Below, in pieces: positions 53,938 to 64,000 of a DNA stretch of 64,000 nucleotides. Origin of the DNA: Pelobates cultripes (Eukaryota > Chordata > Amphibia > Anura > Pelobatidae). Every line of letters starts with the position of its first letter. The stretch's first letter is position 1. A program made the position numbers and the translations under genes. The stretch is from contig OW240912.1 of NCBI GenBank assembly GCA_933207985.1, positions 110,149,583 through 110,213,582 on the forward strand, written 5' to 3'. The notes beneath the pieces were generated by a model. It was given only the letters and a program-made list of their open reading frames with translations, was not told the origin of the DNA and did no database searches.

Positions 53938-55040
53938 TTTTTTTTGTGTGTGAATATATATTTATTGTCAGATTTAAAACACATCTGAGATCGTTGAATC
54001 ATAAGCAGGGGTGGGACGCGCAGGTCCCCAAAGAAACATTATCGTAAGAGGTGCGCAGGCCTCTGATGTGCCGTTCACTGTCATCGCAGGAGACTCGCAG
54101 GTCTCTGATTTATAACATTGTACTGCCATTGCTGGACTCGCAGGTCCCTTCAGCATAAAAATAAAACTGAAACCCTGACAGTTAATAAGGCCTGAGAGTA
54201 ATCTAAGGAGTTGTATCATCCGTTAGTACTGTATTACTGTGTGGCGGTATCTGGGTCTGGTGGGGAGGATGGGGTATGTGGTACAATGGGGAGGGTAGCG
54301 GGAACGTCCTTGGTGTGGCGAGGTGGCATTACAAGTGTGGGTCCAATAGTTACGGGGCATACGGTAATGAATGCTGTCTGCTGTCGTTCGTGCAGGTTAG
54401 GAGGAGCAGGGAGTCTCGAGTACTTTGGGTGGGTCCACTCACGGGTCTTACAGGTGTCTGCAGTACTGTGTCCTATGTTTGTGTGGGGCTTGCTTGAGTC
54501 CAGAAGGGCTGTCACATGCTTTTTGGTATGTAGACTGTCCCCTGGGTCGCCTTCAGTGGTCCTTTCAGTCAGGGTGGGCAAGGTCAGCAGGGGGGTGGGG
54601 GGAGAAGGGGAGAAGACGGTGTGTGTTTTTATCGTCCAGTCATGTCTAGAGTTTGGGTACTGGCCCTATTGGGCGTATGGTGGCCCGATAAGGGTTGTGG
54701 CTCAGTAGTGGAGTTTGTCTGTGAACCCGTCACCAGTCATGGTCAGTAGCCAGCAAGTCCATATGTCTAGGTATTGTTTTGGTTTGTCAGAGGATTTCAT
54801 GTGTATGTCCTCTGTCGCCCTTAAATCTTCCATTTGGGTAAACCATCTGCCCAGTGTGGGTGTGTCTGTGCTTTTCCAGTGTTGTGGAAAGAGCTGTTTC
54901 GCTACGTTGAGAATTCTAATGGTCATTGATCTTTTATATCTATTGCTCAGTGTAGTTGTATGGTAAAGGAGCATCGCAGCAGGGTGGAAGGGGGCAGCTG
55001 GTATGCAAACTCCTGCAAATTGGTATGTATTATTCACAAG
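53938..55040 (-). mobile_element. 5'-truncated L1-type LINE
   Basis: On the minus strand an ORF2 C-terminus (55037-54702) is followed by a GC-rich 3' UTR of about 740 bp, then AATAAA (TTTATT at about 53961) and a poly(A) tail (T-run 53938-53945). The truncated 5' end near 55040 and poly(A) fit an L1 insertion. The many plus-strand ORFs in 54211-54708 lie in this 3' UTR and are not genes. Confidence 0.75.
54702..55037 (-). pseudogene. L1-type ORF2 C-terminal fragment
   Basis: 111 codons are open. LNVAKQLFPQHWKSTDTPTL, GRWFTQMEDLRATEDIHMKS and DKPKQYLDIWTCWL follow the pattern (AK..I...WK....P....W......E.....K.....W..W) of the C-terminal end of L1/Tx1 ORF2 proteins. RT and endonuclease domains are not present. 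The 5' truncation is typical of L1 copies. Confidence 0.78.
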
Positions 55041-57783
55041 TGCACCTCATTTTGTTTATCACTATTTTTGCATTTTTGAGTGTGGGAGGACAGTAATAAA
55101 AGAGAATTTTTTCTGCTCACCTGTTGTTCACGTATATTTAAGTGCCTATTGATACCACCTTATACTAGTTTATTGAAAAAGACATATTTAATAGTAAAAC
55201 AATTTAAATTATTTCATGAATTCTACCTCTACTTAGACAAACTCCAGAGATGAGTCCACACTGGAGTCAATATAGGCTGATCTCCCCTAAACAAATGAAG
55301 TTTTAAAAGGGTCGCCCACATAACTCTGCTAAACTAACCAATGTAAATGAATTTGATATATAGTTCTCATTTCTGCTCAACAAAAGTCAAAATAATAAAC
55401 AATATTAGAGTTTACTAGGATGAATAGACCATGAAGGAGAATAGTATGAAACAAACTGCAAAACATTCACCAGTTATAAATTGAGTTAAAGACAGAAAAA
55501 AGTATGGTGCATGTATTAATCATCATCCCCAGAGAAATGTTAAAACTTGGAAATCGAAATACAATTAGTCAAATGACTTACCCAAGATGTTTTTGATTTA
55601 CCTCTAAATTTGTATTCTTAACTTTTTTTCTTGTTGAAACAGGACTGTCTAGCAATGTACAAGGCTGTCTGGTTGTAATTACTTGACATAAGAAGTCACG
55701 TCCATTTTTAAAATGACAACAAAGATAGGAGAATGCCTATGACTATGCATCTTTGGATTAAAGTTGTGAGTGCCTGTCCAGGAGTATCACAACAGTTGTT
55801 CCAGGTATTGTGTGGACTTGAAGACCAACCAGTCTGACCAGCTGCATCTCCTCTGAGTGGTGCAATCCAGAAATAAAGGTCCAGTATTGGGCTAGTGTTG
55901 ATCTCTTTCCTAAGCAGTGCACAGCATACTACCTACAAATGTGCATTCCATCCAAGACAGGACGTGATGCTAGCCAGCAAATATATATATATACTTTCAG
56001 AATAAAAATAAATATTTTCATATAATATAGAATAATCAGGTTTATTCTAGAAATGACACAAAGCCTAATTACAACATCGTTTGTGATCAAATACACAGCT
56101 TCTCAGAGTGTTATCACTAAAATACTTATATTTTAAGGTAATTATAATATATAATCTTGCACTATTTTGTATTCCCTTCTCTTTTCTGCTTCTTAGTTCC
56201 CCAATTGTAGATCATGTGTTGATGTTACCTCCTCCTATTTTTGCCTCTTTATACCCCCCACACTTACATACATAATACATAGTACATAATATGTCCATAG
56301 TTTTTCCTATATTCTAGTTTGTCTTTTGAAAGATCGTATCTGTACATTTTTGTCCTAAAATCAGCTCCATGTGTTTTTTGTTTTATATTTAAATGATACA
56401 TTTAGCATTTTATTGCCTTATGATACTTATAAATTATTATAAAACCTGTGCAAGGAAATTCCTCGCACTATTGCATGCTGATTTTATCCAGTGCTGATTA
56501 TTTTAACAGATATAGATCTGTATTGAATAGTTACCAAGGAAACACGATTTCACTGACTTTATTGTGCAGAATAATATGAATACTTGTAATATTTTTTTTA
56601 TTATCCATTTGCAATACAGAAAAAAATTAACTTGGCTAGAAGGATAGTATTGTTACAATAAATAACTGATCAATTGTTAGTCATGCGCTGTTAATGGTGT
56701 CTAGCAATTGATGTCTAATACCAGACTAAAGTAGAACAAAGGGTTTTAACTGAATCAGCCCGTGAAGGAGGAAAATATGCAACATAGTGGTACAAAATAG
56801 TTAATAGTGCAATACCAGACTTTCCTCAATAATAAATTCAATATGAGTCATAATACAATGTTAGGCTGGTAAGAAGCATTTACCATATTGCTATCTTTAG
56901 ATGCCAGATGATCCCGAACTGGAACAGATTATGGCAACCCAACTCCTTCCATACATCAAAGCCCCATAATGTAATGGTGACAGAATGAATGGGGGTAAAT
57001 ACACCAACACCCCCACCATCCCTTATTGTTTCATGTATGCTTTATACATTGTCCCATCTGGAACATACTTTTTTGATAGTGCTCTGTTGGATTATTCTTG
57101 AAAAATGTTTCACGATGGGGTAAAAATCAGAAACACATGTAAAACAGCACGTGGAAAGCATGGGGTTTGAACATTAAAAAATGTAATTCAAAAGAATGGT
57201 AGTATTTAATGAAAGGTCTGATCTAATTCCAAGCTTGTTTCCTAAAAGCACACACTAAAACTAGATATTTCACAGATGCAGGATTGAATTGGAAACCTAT
57301 TGTGTCTTTGAATTCGGTAGGGTATATCTCATATAAAAGAAAATATATGTTTTTGTTATATAATTTTTTATATATTTATAGTAGGGATGAGTGAAATTTG
57401 CCATCCAAAGGGATGCAAAAAATGTTTTTTATTTATTTTGATGGGAAATATTTTATTTCATATCTCAATGTTTTTACAAACCTTTGCTTTTCTCTTCCTT
57501 AGGTACATCGTTTTCACACAATATCCTTTATTTTTAGAATTTTTTAAATTAATGATATAATAAATTCATGTCAAGACCAAGGTCGAACATTGTCCCACTA
57601 CACCAACTTCCTTTTTTAAATTTTGTTATTAAAAAAAATGAGTCACTGCATTTACTAAATACAATTATAGTTAAAAATTTGTTACATAATATGTTGGTCA
57701 GCAGCCCACAATCCTGCACCTCCATGATCCAAAGCATACCAGTAAAATGCATATGACACTCAACATTACAGTCTATTACAGTC
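55041..57783. other. Unassigned 2.7 kb
   Basis: The longest stretch without any feature I can support. Short ORFs (57549-57803 minus and 57568-57756 plus overlap each other) have no recognisable domain. Composition is AT-rich and unremarkable. Confidence 0.55.
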
Positions 57784-57950
57784 ATGGGAAAAATAAAGTA
57801 CACCCTCTTTGAATTATATGGTTTTACAAATCAGGACATATTTACAATAATCTGTTCCATAGCAGGTCTTAAAATTAGGTTAATACAATTTCAGATGGAC
57901 AACACATTACATATTACACGAGCCTGAACTTGGGAGGTCCACTGCTGGAT
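57784..57950 (+). mobile_element. Tc1-like terminal fragment
   Basis: ATGGGAAAAATAAAGTACAC, then TATGGTTTTACAAATCAGGA, AGGTCTTAAAATTAGGT and TCAGATGGACAACACATTAC. The same sequence, inverted and with CTCAGACGAACAATAGGTAT, lies at 24840-25005. No transposase follows. Confidence 0.78.
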
Positions 57951-58444
57951 TGTGAGACATATTTTTAAAAATGGGCACATGCATTCACACAAACCAGGTA
58001 GCAAAATTCAATTATACAATTTGCAAGACTTCAGATGCTTTGACAATATTACATATTTAGCACTGAGCCACCGAGTGTGCCACAATGCTTGCTTGAGGTG
58101 AGACATACTGATTGTGGGACACATATTTGACACTACATTACACACATACTGCAGACATGCCATGTATAACATGAATAACATGACACAAATGACAAAATAC
58201 TACACCCACATAGAACGAGAAATATGACACTGACACTCGGCACATACACTGACACACACAGTTCTGATTACTGACACACACATACATTACATACTGGCGA
58301 ATGACATTGCGTATCTACATTTGAAGAATGCCAACAGATGGACTGACGTTTTCACATATGTGACAAGTAATAAGACACAACAGATATACACTATATATAT
58401 GACTCCCCGAACATAGACAGACATATGAGGGCTTATACAGGGTA
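57951..58444. other. Unassigned; CA-rich
   Basis: ACAC-rich stretches at 58130-58290 but no clear repeat unit or gene. Confidence 0.5.
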
Positions 58445-58455
58445 GGGTTTACATT

Positions 58456-58520
58456 ACGAGCATCCCCCAAAAATAAGCTACAGCTTATTTTTGGGGATGT
58501 CTTATTTTCAGGGGAAACAC
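58456..58520. repeat. Palindrome with MITE-like flank
   Basis: CATCCCCCAAAAATAAGCT is followed at once by AGCTTATTTTTGGGGATG, a near-perfect hairpin, and then TCTTATTTTCAGGGGAAACA and CGGTA. AAAATAAG(A/C) and GGGGAAACACGGTA are ends of a widespread vertebrate DNA-transposon family. The other end is missing and the superfamily is not assigned. Confidence 0.55.
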
Positions 58521-59123
58521 GGTAGATGGATTTGGCTGTGGAACCTGTTTATTACCATCTGTTGCTTGTGAGAATCTTGAAAGAGGTATATGCACTACCT
58601 CAATAGCAAGGATTATTAATTTTCATATTCAGGTAGATTTGCATATAATGATTTATTCAGGCAGGGAAGGTAGTTCTTGTTAGTTGTTGTCTTCTCCACC
58701 TCTTTATAAACATGTTATTGTGTTATTGTGAGCTTCTTTATGTTTCCCCATATGATATATTTATTTGTATTAGATTCAGTTTGTAATTTTAACATTTGAT
58801 TTTCTATACCTATGGGCTAGTCCTGACAAATAATTAACACATAGAGTGTTAGTTGCTTTTGGACTGTGTGGCCTGGTTGGTTTATTCGGGGATCCCAGTA
58901 ACAGAGTTTTCAGACCTGTTGGGTGGTTGCTTGGTCCCTACATCCTGGGAGCTAGATCTGAGAGCTAGATCTGTAAAGGCAGTAGCTGGCCACAGTGCAG
59001 GATGAGGTGTAGATACCTACCTTGGAAAGTAGATGAAGAGTTAAAGGCAGAGGGGACGATACCTGCCTGGAAGGAGAGAGCTACAGTCTGGTCCAGAGTG
59101 GAAGAAGTTCTCAGTGAACCCAG
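58521..59123. other. Unassigned; may include internal retroelement sequence
   Basis: No domain recognised. It adjoins the 59124 LTR on the side where internal sequence of an antisense element would lie, but no primer site or gag could be established. Confidence 0.4.
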
Positions 59124-59795
59124 TGTGACGGGTCCGCTGTGCCCCAACTGAGCACACCCATCCAAACAGTTTGTTCCCACCGCCAAACCACAGATGCCAG
59201 CCGGTTAATGAAGACTCAGTCAGCTAACACCTCTCCCACAAGAACAGCAAACACACACAGCTTGAGGGTAAAACAGGAACTAATTTTTATTAGACACACC
59301 CAGGTATTTGTATACAAGTAAACTCATTAGTAAACACACAAAGGTTTGGAACAGCAATCAAACTGGGCCTAAACAAACAGCCAATCACACTAAGCCCATT
59401 AATAACCAATAGGACACACCATCACAAAACCCCTACTTTGCATACACAGAAAAACATTATGCATTAGGCAAAGGGATTAACACACAGTCAACAATAGGTG
59501 ACTCAGCTCTCTGAGTCACAAAGGGAAAAGTTCCAACCCCCACTCACGTGGTCACACAGTCTCTGGTTCAGCGCCATCTTGACTCTCCAGGTTGTAGCTA
59601 GGTCTAAGTCTGTGTGGTCTAAATGGCCGCTCTCCACCAGAGCCCACCCAAACAAAGGAGCCCTTGATGCCCAAGTGACAGCGTAACAGCGTTCCATGAC
59701 ACCCAGTCAAGCATAAGCATTTCAGGTTCATTCATAGCAGCTGAGAAAGTGGACCTGGTGGCGGTATTCAGTCAGAGTACGGGAGCTCTGTCACA
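59124..59795 (-). repeat. LTR, probably Gypsy-type
   Basis: It opens TGTGACGGGTCCGC and closes GGAGCTCTGTCACA, so a TGTGAC/GTCACA short inverted repeat bounds about 670 bp. The TAATTTTTATTAGACAC stretch (59281-59297) would give an AATAAA-like signal on the minus strand. The start resembles the LTR at 61319 (TGTGACAGATCC). No matching duplication flanks it, so one side may continue into lost sequence. Confidence 0.6.
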
Positions 59796-59959
59796 TGCAC
59801 CTATACCATTTTGTTGAAGATTATGAATCGAAATATATGGAAAGTGTTTCTCTGTACTATGCAGAAGTCAAAAGCTGCAGGTAGCAAATTAGGTGATAAA
59901 TCAATTATCCTTTGGCGTCATAAATCTCTTCTATGAGATGAAAATCTGACTGTCTTCTT

Positions 59960-60345
59960 ATGATCTTTCTCTGTCACTCTTGGATCTTGTATCTGACTGC
60001 CTCTTTGAAATTTTTAACTAAATGTCAGTTCACTTCTTCAAACTCAGTCTCTCCAAAACATAACTTGTCTTTTCTCCTTCAAATGCTGCTACTCCAGTGT
60101 CTATCTCCCTCCATGGCAACACTACCATCAGCTCTTTCTCACAGGCCCCCTGCTTCTACATTCTCTTTGATTCCAACCTCTCCTTTACCTCATGTGTCCA
60201 GTCAGTTGCCAAATCCCATCTTTTCCATTTCAAATACATAGCTGCTGCCGCCTGCCTAACACCGGATGCGGTTGTGGTGCTCATCCTGCAATCTGACTAC
60301 TGCAATCTGTTTCTTACTAGTGTCACCCTCTCCCAGTGAACACCA
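59960..60345 (+). mobile_element. L2-clade LINE (copy D), strongly decayed RT piece
   Basis: The plus strand holds sequence matching the same RT portion as copies A and C: KLSLSKT-like, PVSISLHGNTTISSFSQAPC, FDSNLSFTSCVQSVAKSHLF and HFKYIAAAACLTPDAVVVLI, then SDYCN. Several frameshifts separate the parts. Truncated on both sides. Confidence 0.78.
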
Positions 60346-60765
60346 GCACCTCCCATACCTCCCTACCAATCTTTTCATAATGCTGCTCCTGTCTAACTAA
60401 CCCACCTTCTCTTCAGCAACTGAATCATCAAATAAACTAAGTCTTCATTTTAAACTTTTTGAGCAACCTACTTTTCCATTACATGAAATACATGTTACCC
60501 ATAGGCATGCACACAAGATGTGACAGGTGTACCCAAGCACAACCTAATGAAGCCAGAGTCTCCTCCCTGACCAGCCCTGTTTCCCCAACTGCTCAAGAAG
60601 CCAAGCCATGGCACCAGCTGCGGTCTCCAGCTGCCCCCTGATCGAGTGGGGGAGGAGGGAGAACTTGATCTCTGCTTCCTCTCCTGTATTAATGCATTGC
60701 TGCGGTAACCCACCAGGAGCACAGACAAGCTGTATTTCTCACTGCACCATTAGGGATCAGGATAT
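60346..60765. other. Unassigned sequence
   Basis: No feature recognised. Moderately GC-rich around 60560-60720 with overlapping ORFs on both strands but no known motif. Confidence 0.5.
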
Positions 60766-60769
60766 CCCC

Positions 60770-61318
60770 CTCCCTGCCCCCCTAATCCCCTCTACAGCTC
60801 TCTAACCCCCACTACTGCTTCTTAAATCTACACTCCATCTAACTACAGCTCCTTAACCTCCCACTATGTCACCCTAACATCCCACTACTGCTCCTTACCC
60901 TCCTTACTCCCCACTACTGCTCTTATCCCCATTACAGCACCTACCCCCACCACTGCCTCTAGCCCTTAACCACCCACTGTAACTTCTAACAACCCCAATG
61001 AAGCTCCTAGTCCCCCTGCATCCCCTGACCCCTAACTACAACTCATAATCCACCACTACTGCCACAAGCCCCCACTACTGCCTCTAACCACCACTATAGC
61101 TCTTAAACCTCCAATACTACCCCTATTCCTCACTACTAATCGTAATCCCTACTACATCCTTTAACTGTTGCCCTCTTACCCGCACTACATCTCCTGACCC
61201 CCCACTTCAGCTCCTAACTCCCCAATACAGCCCCTATATTCCCCTACAGCCCATATCACCACTATAGCCCTATATCCTGCTACAGACCTAAACCCCCCAC
61301 TACTGCCCATTTCCCCAG
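60770..61318. repeat. Degenerate minisatellite, CCCCACTACTGC type, left part
   Basis: Units close to CCCCACTACTGCTCCTTAAC recur some twenty-five times with varied length. The same repeat continues at 62493-62595 on the far side of the LTR, so the LTR split a once continuous array. Confidence 0.9.
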
Positions 61319-62492
61319 TGTGACAGATCCATCTGTATAACCTGGGATTGCTGGTTCATCTGTTTTGCCGTTTTCGGGGAATTACTCATTCGTATGCCTC
61401 TGTTCGTATAATTTACGTTTTTTGCCGAACAAAACTACCGAACGGACGGCCACCCAGAAGAGAAGTGTGCTGCTGGTTAACCTCTTGAACCCAATTAGAA
61501 CGTTGTGGTTAACCGCAGACACTTCTCAATTAAAACCGAATACAGGGTGGTCATCGTTCGTATGTCGACCACGAGGCGGCGGCCATTTTAAACCATGCGA
61601 AAGACCAGCGGTGTTCGGCATTGATTTCATGGAACTGAAAACGGACACTTCTCCTGCCGAACACCGCTGAAGCCGCCGACCTCCCTTCTCAGTCAACAGA
61701 AGTACACGAACACCGGCCGTTCGGGAGTTTGAAACGCACGAATGGACTTAACCCAGATAACCTTCCCATGGAGTAAATCGCATACCGAAAGACTGTAATA
61801 GACTTTGACTCCATGGCGATTGAACTATACGTATGGGATCTGAGCGCTATTCGCCAAAAATATGCACTCAGATCCAGACTATCTGGGGATATGTGATACG
61901 AATGGGAAATGTTCGACAATTATAAAGTTATATATTTTTGTGTGTTTTTTGTGTTGAATTTAAAATGGCGATTTGCCTCTGTCCTGGAGATAATTGAATT
62001 ACTTCTCAATTATCTCCAGGGCAGAGGGGAGGAAATCATAATGCATGCTGGGAATATTCTGTGTCTGTGGGTCCTAACCTGCCATATGTCTGTCTATTGT
62101 TACAGTCTCCCATTTGGTCCCCTAGGGGAGTGTCCACCAAGTGGGAGACCTGCATAAATACGGCAGGTAGCCCACAGTAAAGCCAGTTCATGTTTTACCC
62201 TCAATGCGGAGCTTGGTCTCATTATTGGGGGGATTTATTACCGACGACTAGAGACTGCCGGATGGGATTATAAGCCACTTGGGAGATATATGTGTTCGGC
62301 TACTATTGGCGATTCGTGAGTTTGGAGCTCGTGAAGTGAAGTGCCCGTACGTGTCCAGTTCGTGAGATTACAGCGTTCCCCTGCTTGCGGTTCGTATGAT
62401 TGCACTTGATACGAATGAAGCCTGTGTTATTGCGAGAGGGGAGGATTCACTAAACGGCGGTTTTTACATTTGATGCTGAGGGTACCGTAACA
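61319..62492 (+). repeat. Solo LTR inside the minisatellite
   Basis: About 1.17 kb from TGTGACAGATCC to GGTACCGTAACA, with similar 5-bp flanks CCCAG and CCTAG (one mismatch). The size and TG...CA ends fit a solo LTR. It is rich in TTCGTA/ACGAAC motifs as in 10611-11622. The plus-strand ORFs at 61365-61670 and 61909-62157 have no known domain and probably have no meaning. Confidence 0.68.
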
Positions 62493-62595
62493 CCTAGTAC
62501 AGCCCATGTCCCTCACTACAGTCCAGAACCCCGACTTCAGCACTTAGCCCCCCACTACTGCCTATATTCTTTGTCCCACTACTGTCCCTGGAAAG
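62493..62595. repeat. Minisatellite, right part
   Basis: CTCACTACAGTCCAGAACCC and CCCCCCACTACTGCC units continue the 60770-61318 array. Confidence 0.85.
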
Positions 62596-63190
62596 TTTGG
62601 GTTGAGGAGCAGCAAAATTGAATCTACCTTCCCATTTTGTACTAAATGGAAATTCTACTACTTCCCCCATGTATTTCTTCTCATGTGTATTGTGCCTATA
62701 TCACTGACTGTGTATCTGTATTTCTGAGAGTATGTATCTTTGTGTGCATGTGTCACTGAGTTTGCAGTTGTATATGTTTGTATGACTGTATGTGTGTGTA
62801 TGTGTTTGTGTGACTGTGTGTCTGTATGTTTTGTATCTGTGAGTGCATCTTTTGGATGAACGGTGTGTAAATTGACACTTTGACTAGTTGATTGATGTAA
62901 CAATAAAGAATATTTTTATTTTCAAGACATAGAGTGCTGGAGTACATATATTTGAGACCAGCCTAAATGTAACTATGAATGTATCTGAATGTATGAATTA
63001 TGTTGTGTGTATGTCTCTGTGAGTGTGTGTGTATGTGTATCTGTCAGTATGTCTGCATGCATAAATACAGAATGAATATGTTCATAAGTGTATTTGTGTG
63101 TCTTTAATGTGCAATTATTTAAATCCTGTAGAAAAACTTCCAGTTGTAAAATATGGAAGTGGGCTACTCTGCTGTAAAAGGTCTATTTTA
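62596..63190. other. TG-rich low-complexity sequence
   Basis: Frequent TGTGTATGT and TGTCTGT motifs between 62690 and 63105, no regular unit. The minus-strand ORFs rich in T, H and Q here are shadows. Confidence 0.7.
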
Positions 63191-63194
63191 TCTC

Positions 63195-63440
63195 CCAGGT
63201 CAGCTGACAGCTACCCACACATGGCAATACACCTTACTCACAGCTACCCACACATCACACATTGTCACACACATGACTCACAGCTACCCCACACACAGCA
63301 ATACACATTAATCAAAGCTACCCACACATTGTCACATGCATCACTCACAGCTACTCACACAGCTAACCATGCCATACATAGCTACGGTCTACCCACACAC
63401 AGCTACACACACCACTCACAGTTATACACCTATTACATTG
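63195..63440. repeat. CACAGCTACCCACACA minisatellite
   Basis: CTCACAGCTACCCACACA and variants such as CACATTGTCACA recur about ten times. The 137-codon ORF across it is repeat-derived. Confidence 0.88.
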
Positions 63441-63524
63441 CTGTGCATTTTGGGTCTCCTTTGTCAGCCCACAGATGTTGGCAACAGCTAACCAATGGCT
63501 ACACAGCTTAATATGCAGCAATCT

Positions 63525-63675
63525 ACAATGCACTTTGTGTTCTGACACCTTTCTATCATGGCTAGCATTAAGCTTTTCAGCAGTTTAAACTACAGTAGCT
63601 CTTCTGTGTGATCGGACCAGACAGGCTAGCCTTCACTCCCCACCTGAATCAAAGACCATTGGTAGCTACTAACCA
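63525..63675 (-). pseudogene. Tc1-like transposase fragment
   Basis: ATTTTGTGTTCTGACACC-like sequence, TTTCTATCATGGCTAGCATT and CAGTAGCTCTTCTGTGTGAT follow 52920-53000 closely. They encode, on the minus strand, the HTH linker of the same Tc1 family. About 150 bp are left. Confidence 0.82.
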
Positions 63676-63713
63676 CTGGATACAGGAAACCAACACAAGA
63701 CTTTAGGTTTTAA

Positions 63714-64000
63714 CCCCTTAAATCCGGAGGGCGTACTATTACGCCCTGCAGGAGCCGGCTCTAAACGCCGGCGGGCGTAATAGTACGCCCTCACTTTAAT
63801 GGCCGCCCACGTGGCCGGCGCTATTCGCCCGCTGCAGATCGCGGTCGGGGGGGATGCCCGGCCCCCCAGGCAACCCCCCCTGTGGCCGGTGACCGCGATC
63901 TGCAGTCTCTGATCGCAGTGACAGGCTGTCACTGCGATCAGTTTTTTAACGTGTGTCAGCCGATTTCAAATCGGCTGACACACGTGGCCGGCGGCTTTCT
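63714..64000 (+). mobile_element. Non-autonomous piggyBac-type element, start (runs off the window)
   Basis: TTAA at 63710-63713 is followed by CCCCTTAAATCCGGAGGGCG. The next 280 bp are nearly the same as the reverse complement of 34266-34553: the GGGCGTACTATTACGCCC hairpin, GGCCGGCG, and the GATCGCAGTGACAGGCTGTC and GTGTGTCAGCCGATTTCAAA palindromes. The window ends within it. It is the same family as 32096-34553, in opposite orientation. The 87-codon minus ORF here is spurious. Confidence 0.9.

Noticed and set aside
54211..54708. 165-codon plus-strand ORF, the second longest forward frame after the transposase
   Set aside because: It lies antisense in the GC-rich 3' UTR of an L1-type element, overlaps a 115-codon ORF on the other strand and has no recognisable domain.
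63098..63511. 137-codon ORF rich in H, S and T
   Set aside because: It translates the CACAGCTACCCACACA minisatellite.

Overview
This 64 kb window looks like intergenic or intronic DNA from a large, transposon-rich vertebrate genome, most likely a frog. That placement is inference. It rests on the mix of repeats: T2/Kolobok-type MITEs with TTAAAGG ends, a piggyBac family with TTAA target sites, a hAT family beginning TAGTGAT, Penelope-like, Rex/CR1-like, L2 and L1 retroelements, a tyrosine-recombinase retroelement carrying an SGNH hydrolase, and fish/frog-type Tc1 elements. I found no host protein-coding gene, tRNA, rRNA, CRISPR array or bacterial-style operon. Nearly everything recognisable is mobile DNA or its remains.

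Layout. 1-2959: eroded, transposase-less piggyBac relative (minus). 4193-4670: T2-type MITE made of serial hairpins. 7.96-9.0 kb: LTR remnant followed by a hAT-type element with a tandem array cut by a 100-N assembly gap. 9.4-11.9 kb: L2 LINE (minus) split by an L1 3' fragment and by a solo-LTR-like insertion. 12.7-15.0 kb: a foldback element split by a 2.1 kb piggyBac-type non-autonomous element. 15.2-15.6 kb: second L2. 16.2-19.3 kb: nearly full-length Penelope-like element (minus) that carries a 69-bp micro-MITE. 20.2-25.0 kb: TIR element, two hAT MITEs, an LTR fragment and a Tc1 fragment. 26.4-27.3 kb: Rex/CR1-like LINE. 28.0-30.6 kb: Gypsy remnant with both LTRs but unusual domain order. 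32.1-34.6 kb: piggyBac-type non-autonomous element. 36.2-43.0 kb: complete piggyBac-like element with an intact 554-residue transposase and two tandem-repeat arrays. 47.1-48.1 kb: tyrosine-recombinase/SGNH retroelement remnant. 49.1-49.9 kb: third L2. 52.3-55.0 kb: L2 tail, Tc1 and L1 3' end. 57.8-64.0 kb: Tc1 ends, LTRs, minisatellites and the start of another piggyBac-type copy.

The unifying theme is one piggyBac family. The 36-43 kb element has the only intact open frame of convincing function. At least five other pieces in the window (1-2959, 12834-14944, 18269-18337, 32096-34553, 63714-end) share some of its ends, TTAA target sites, subterminal palindromes or internal repeat modules. The transposase at 36972-38636, or a close relative, may mobilise them. 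The repeated ~390-bp modules, present as direct arrays in the autonomous element and as inverted pairs in the non-autonomous ones, are the most unusual structure in the window.
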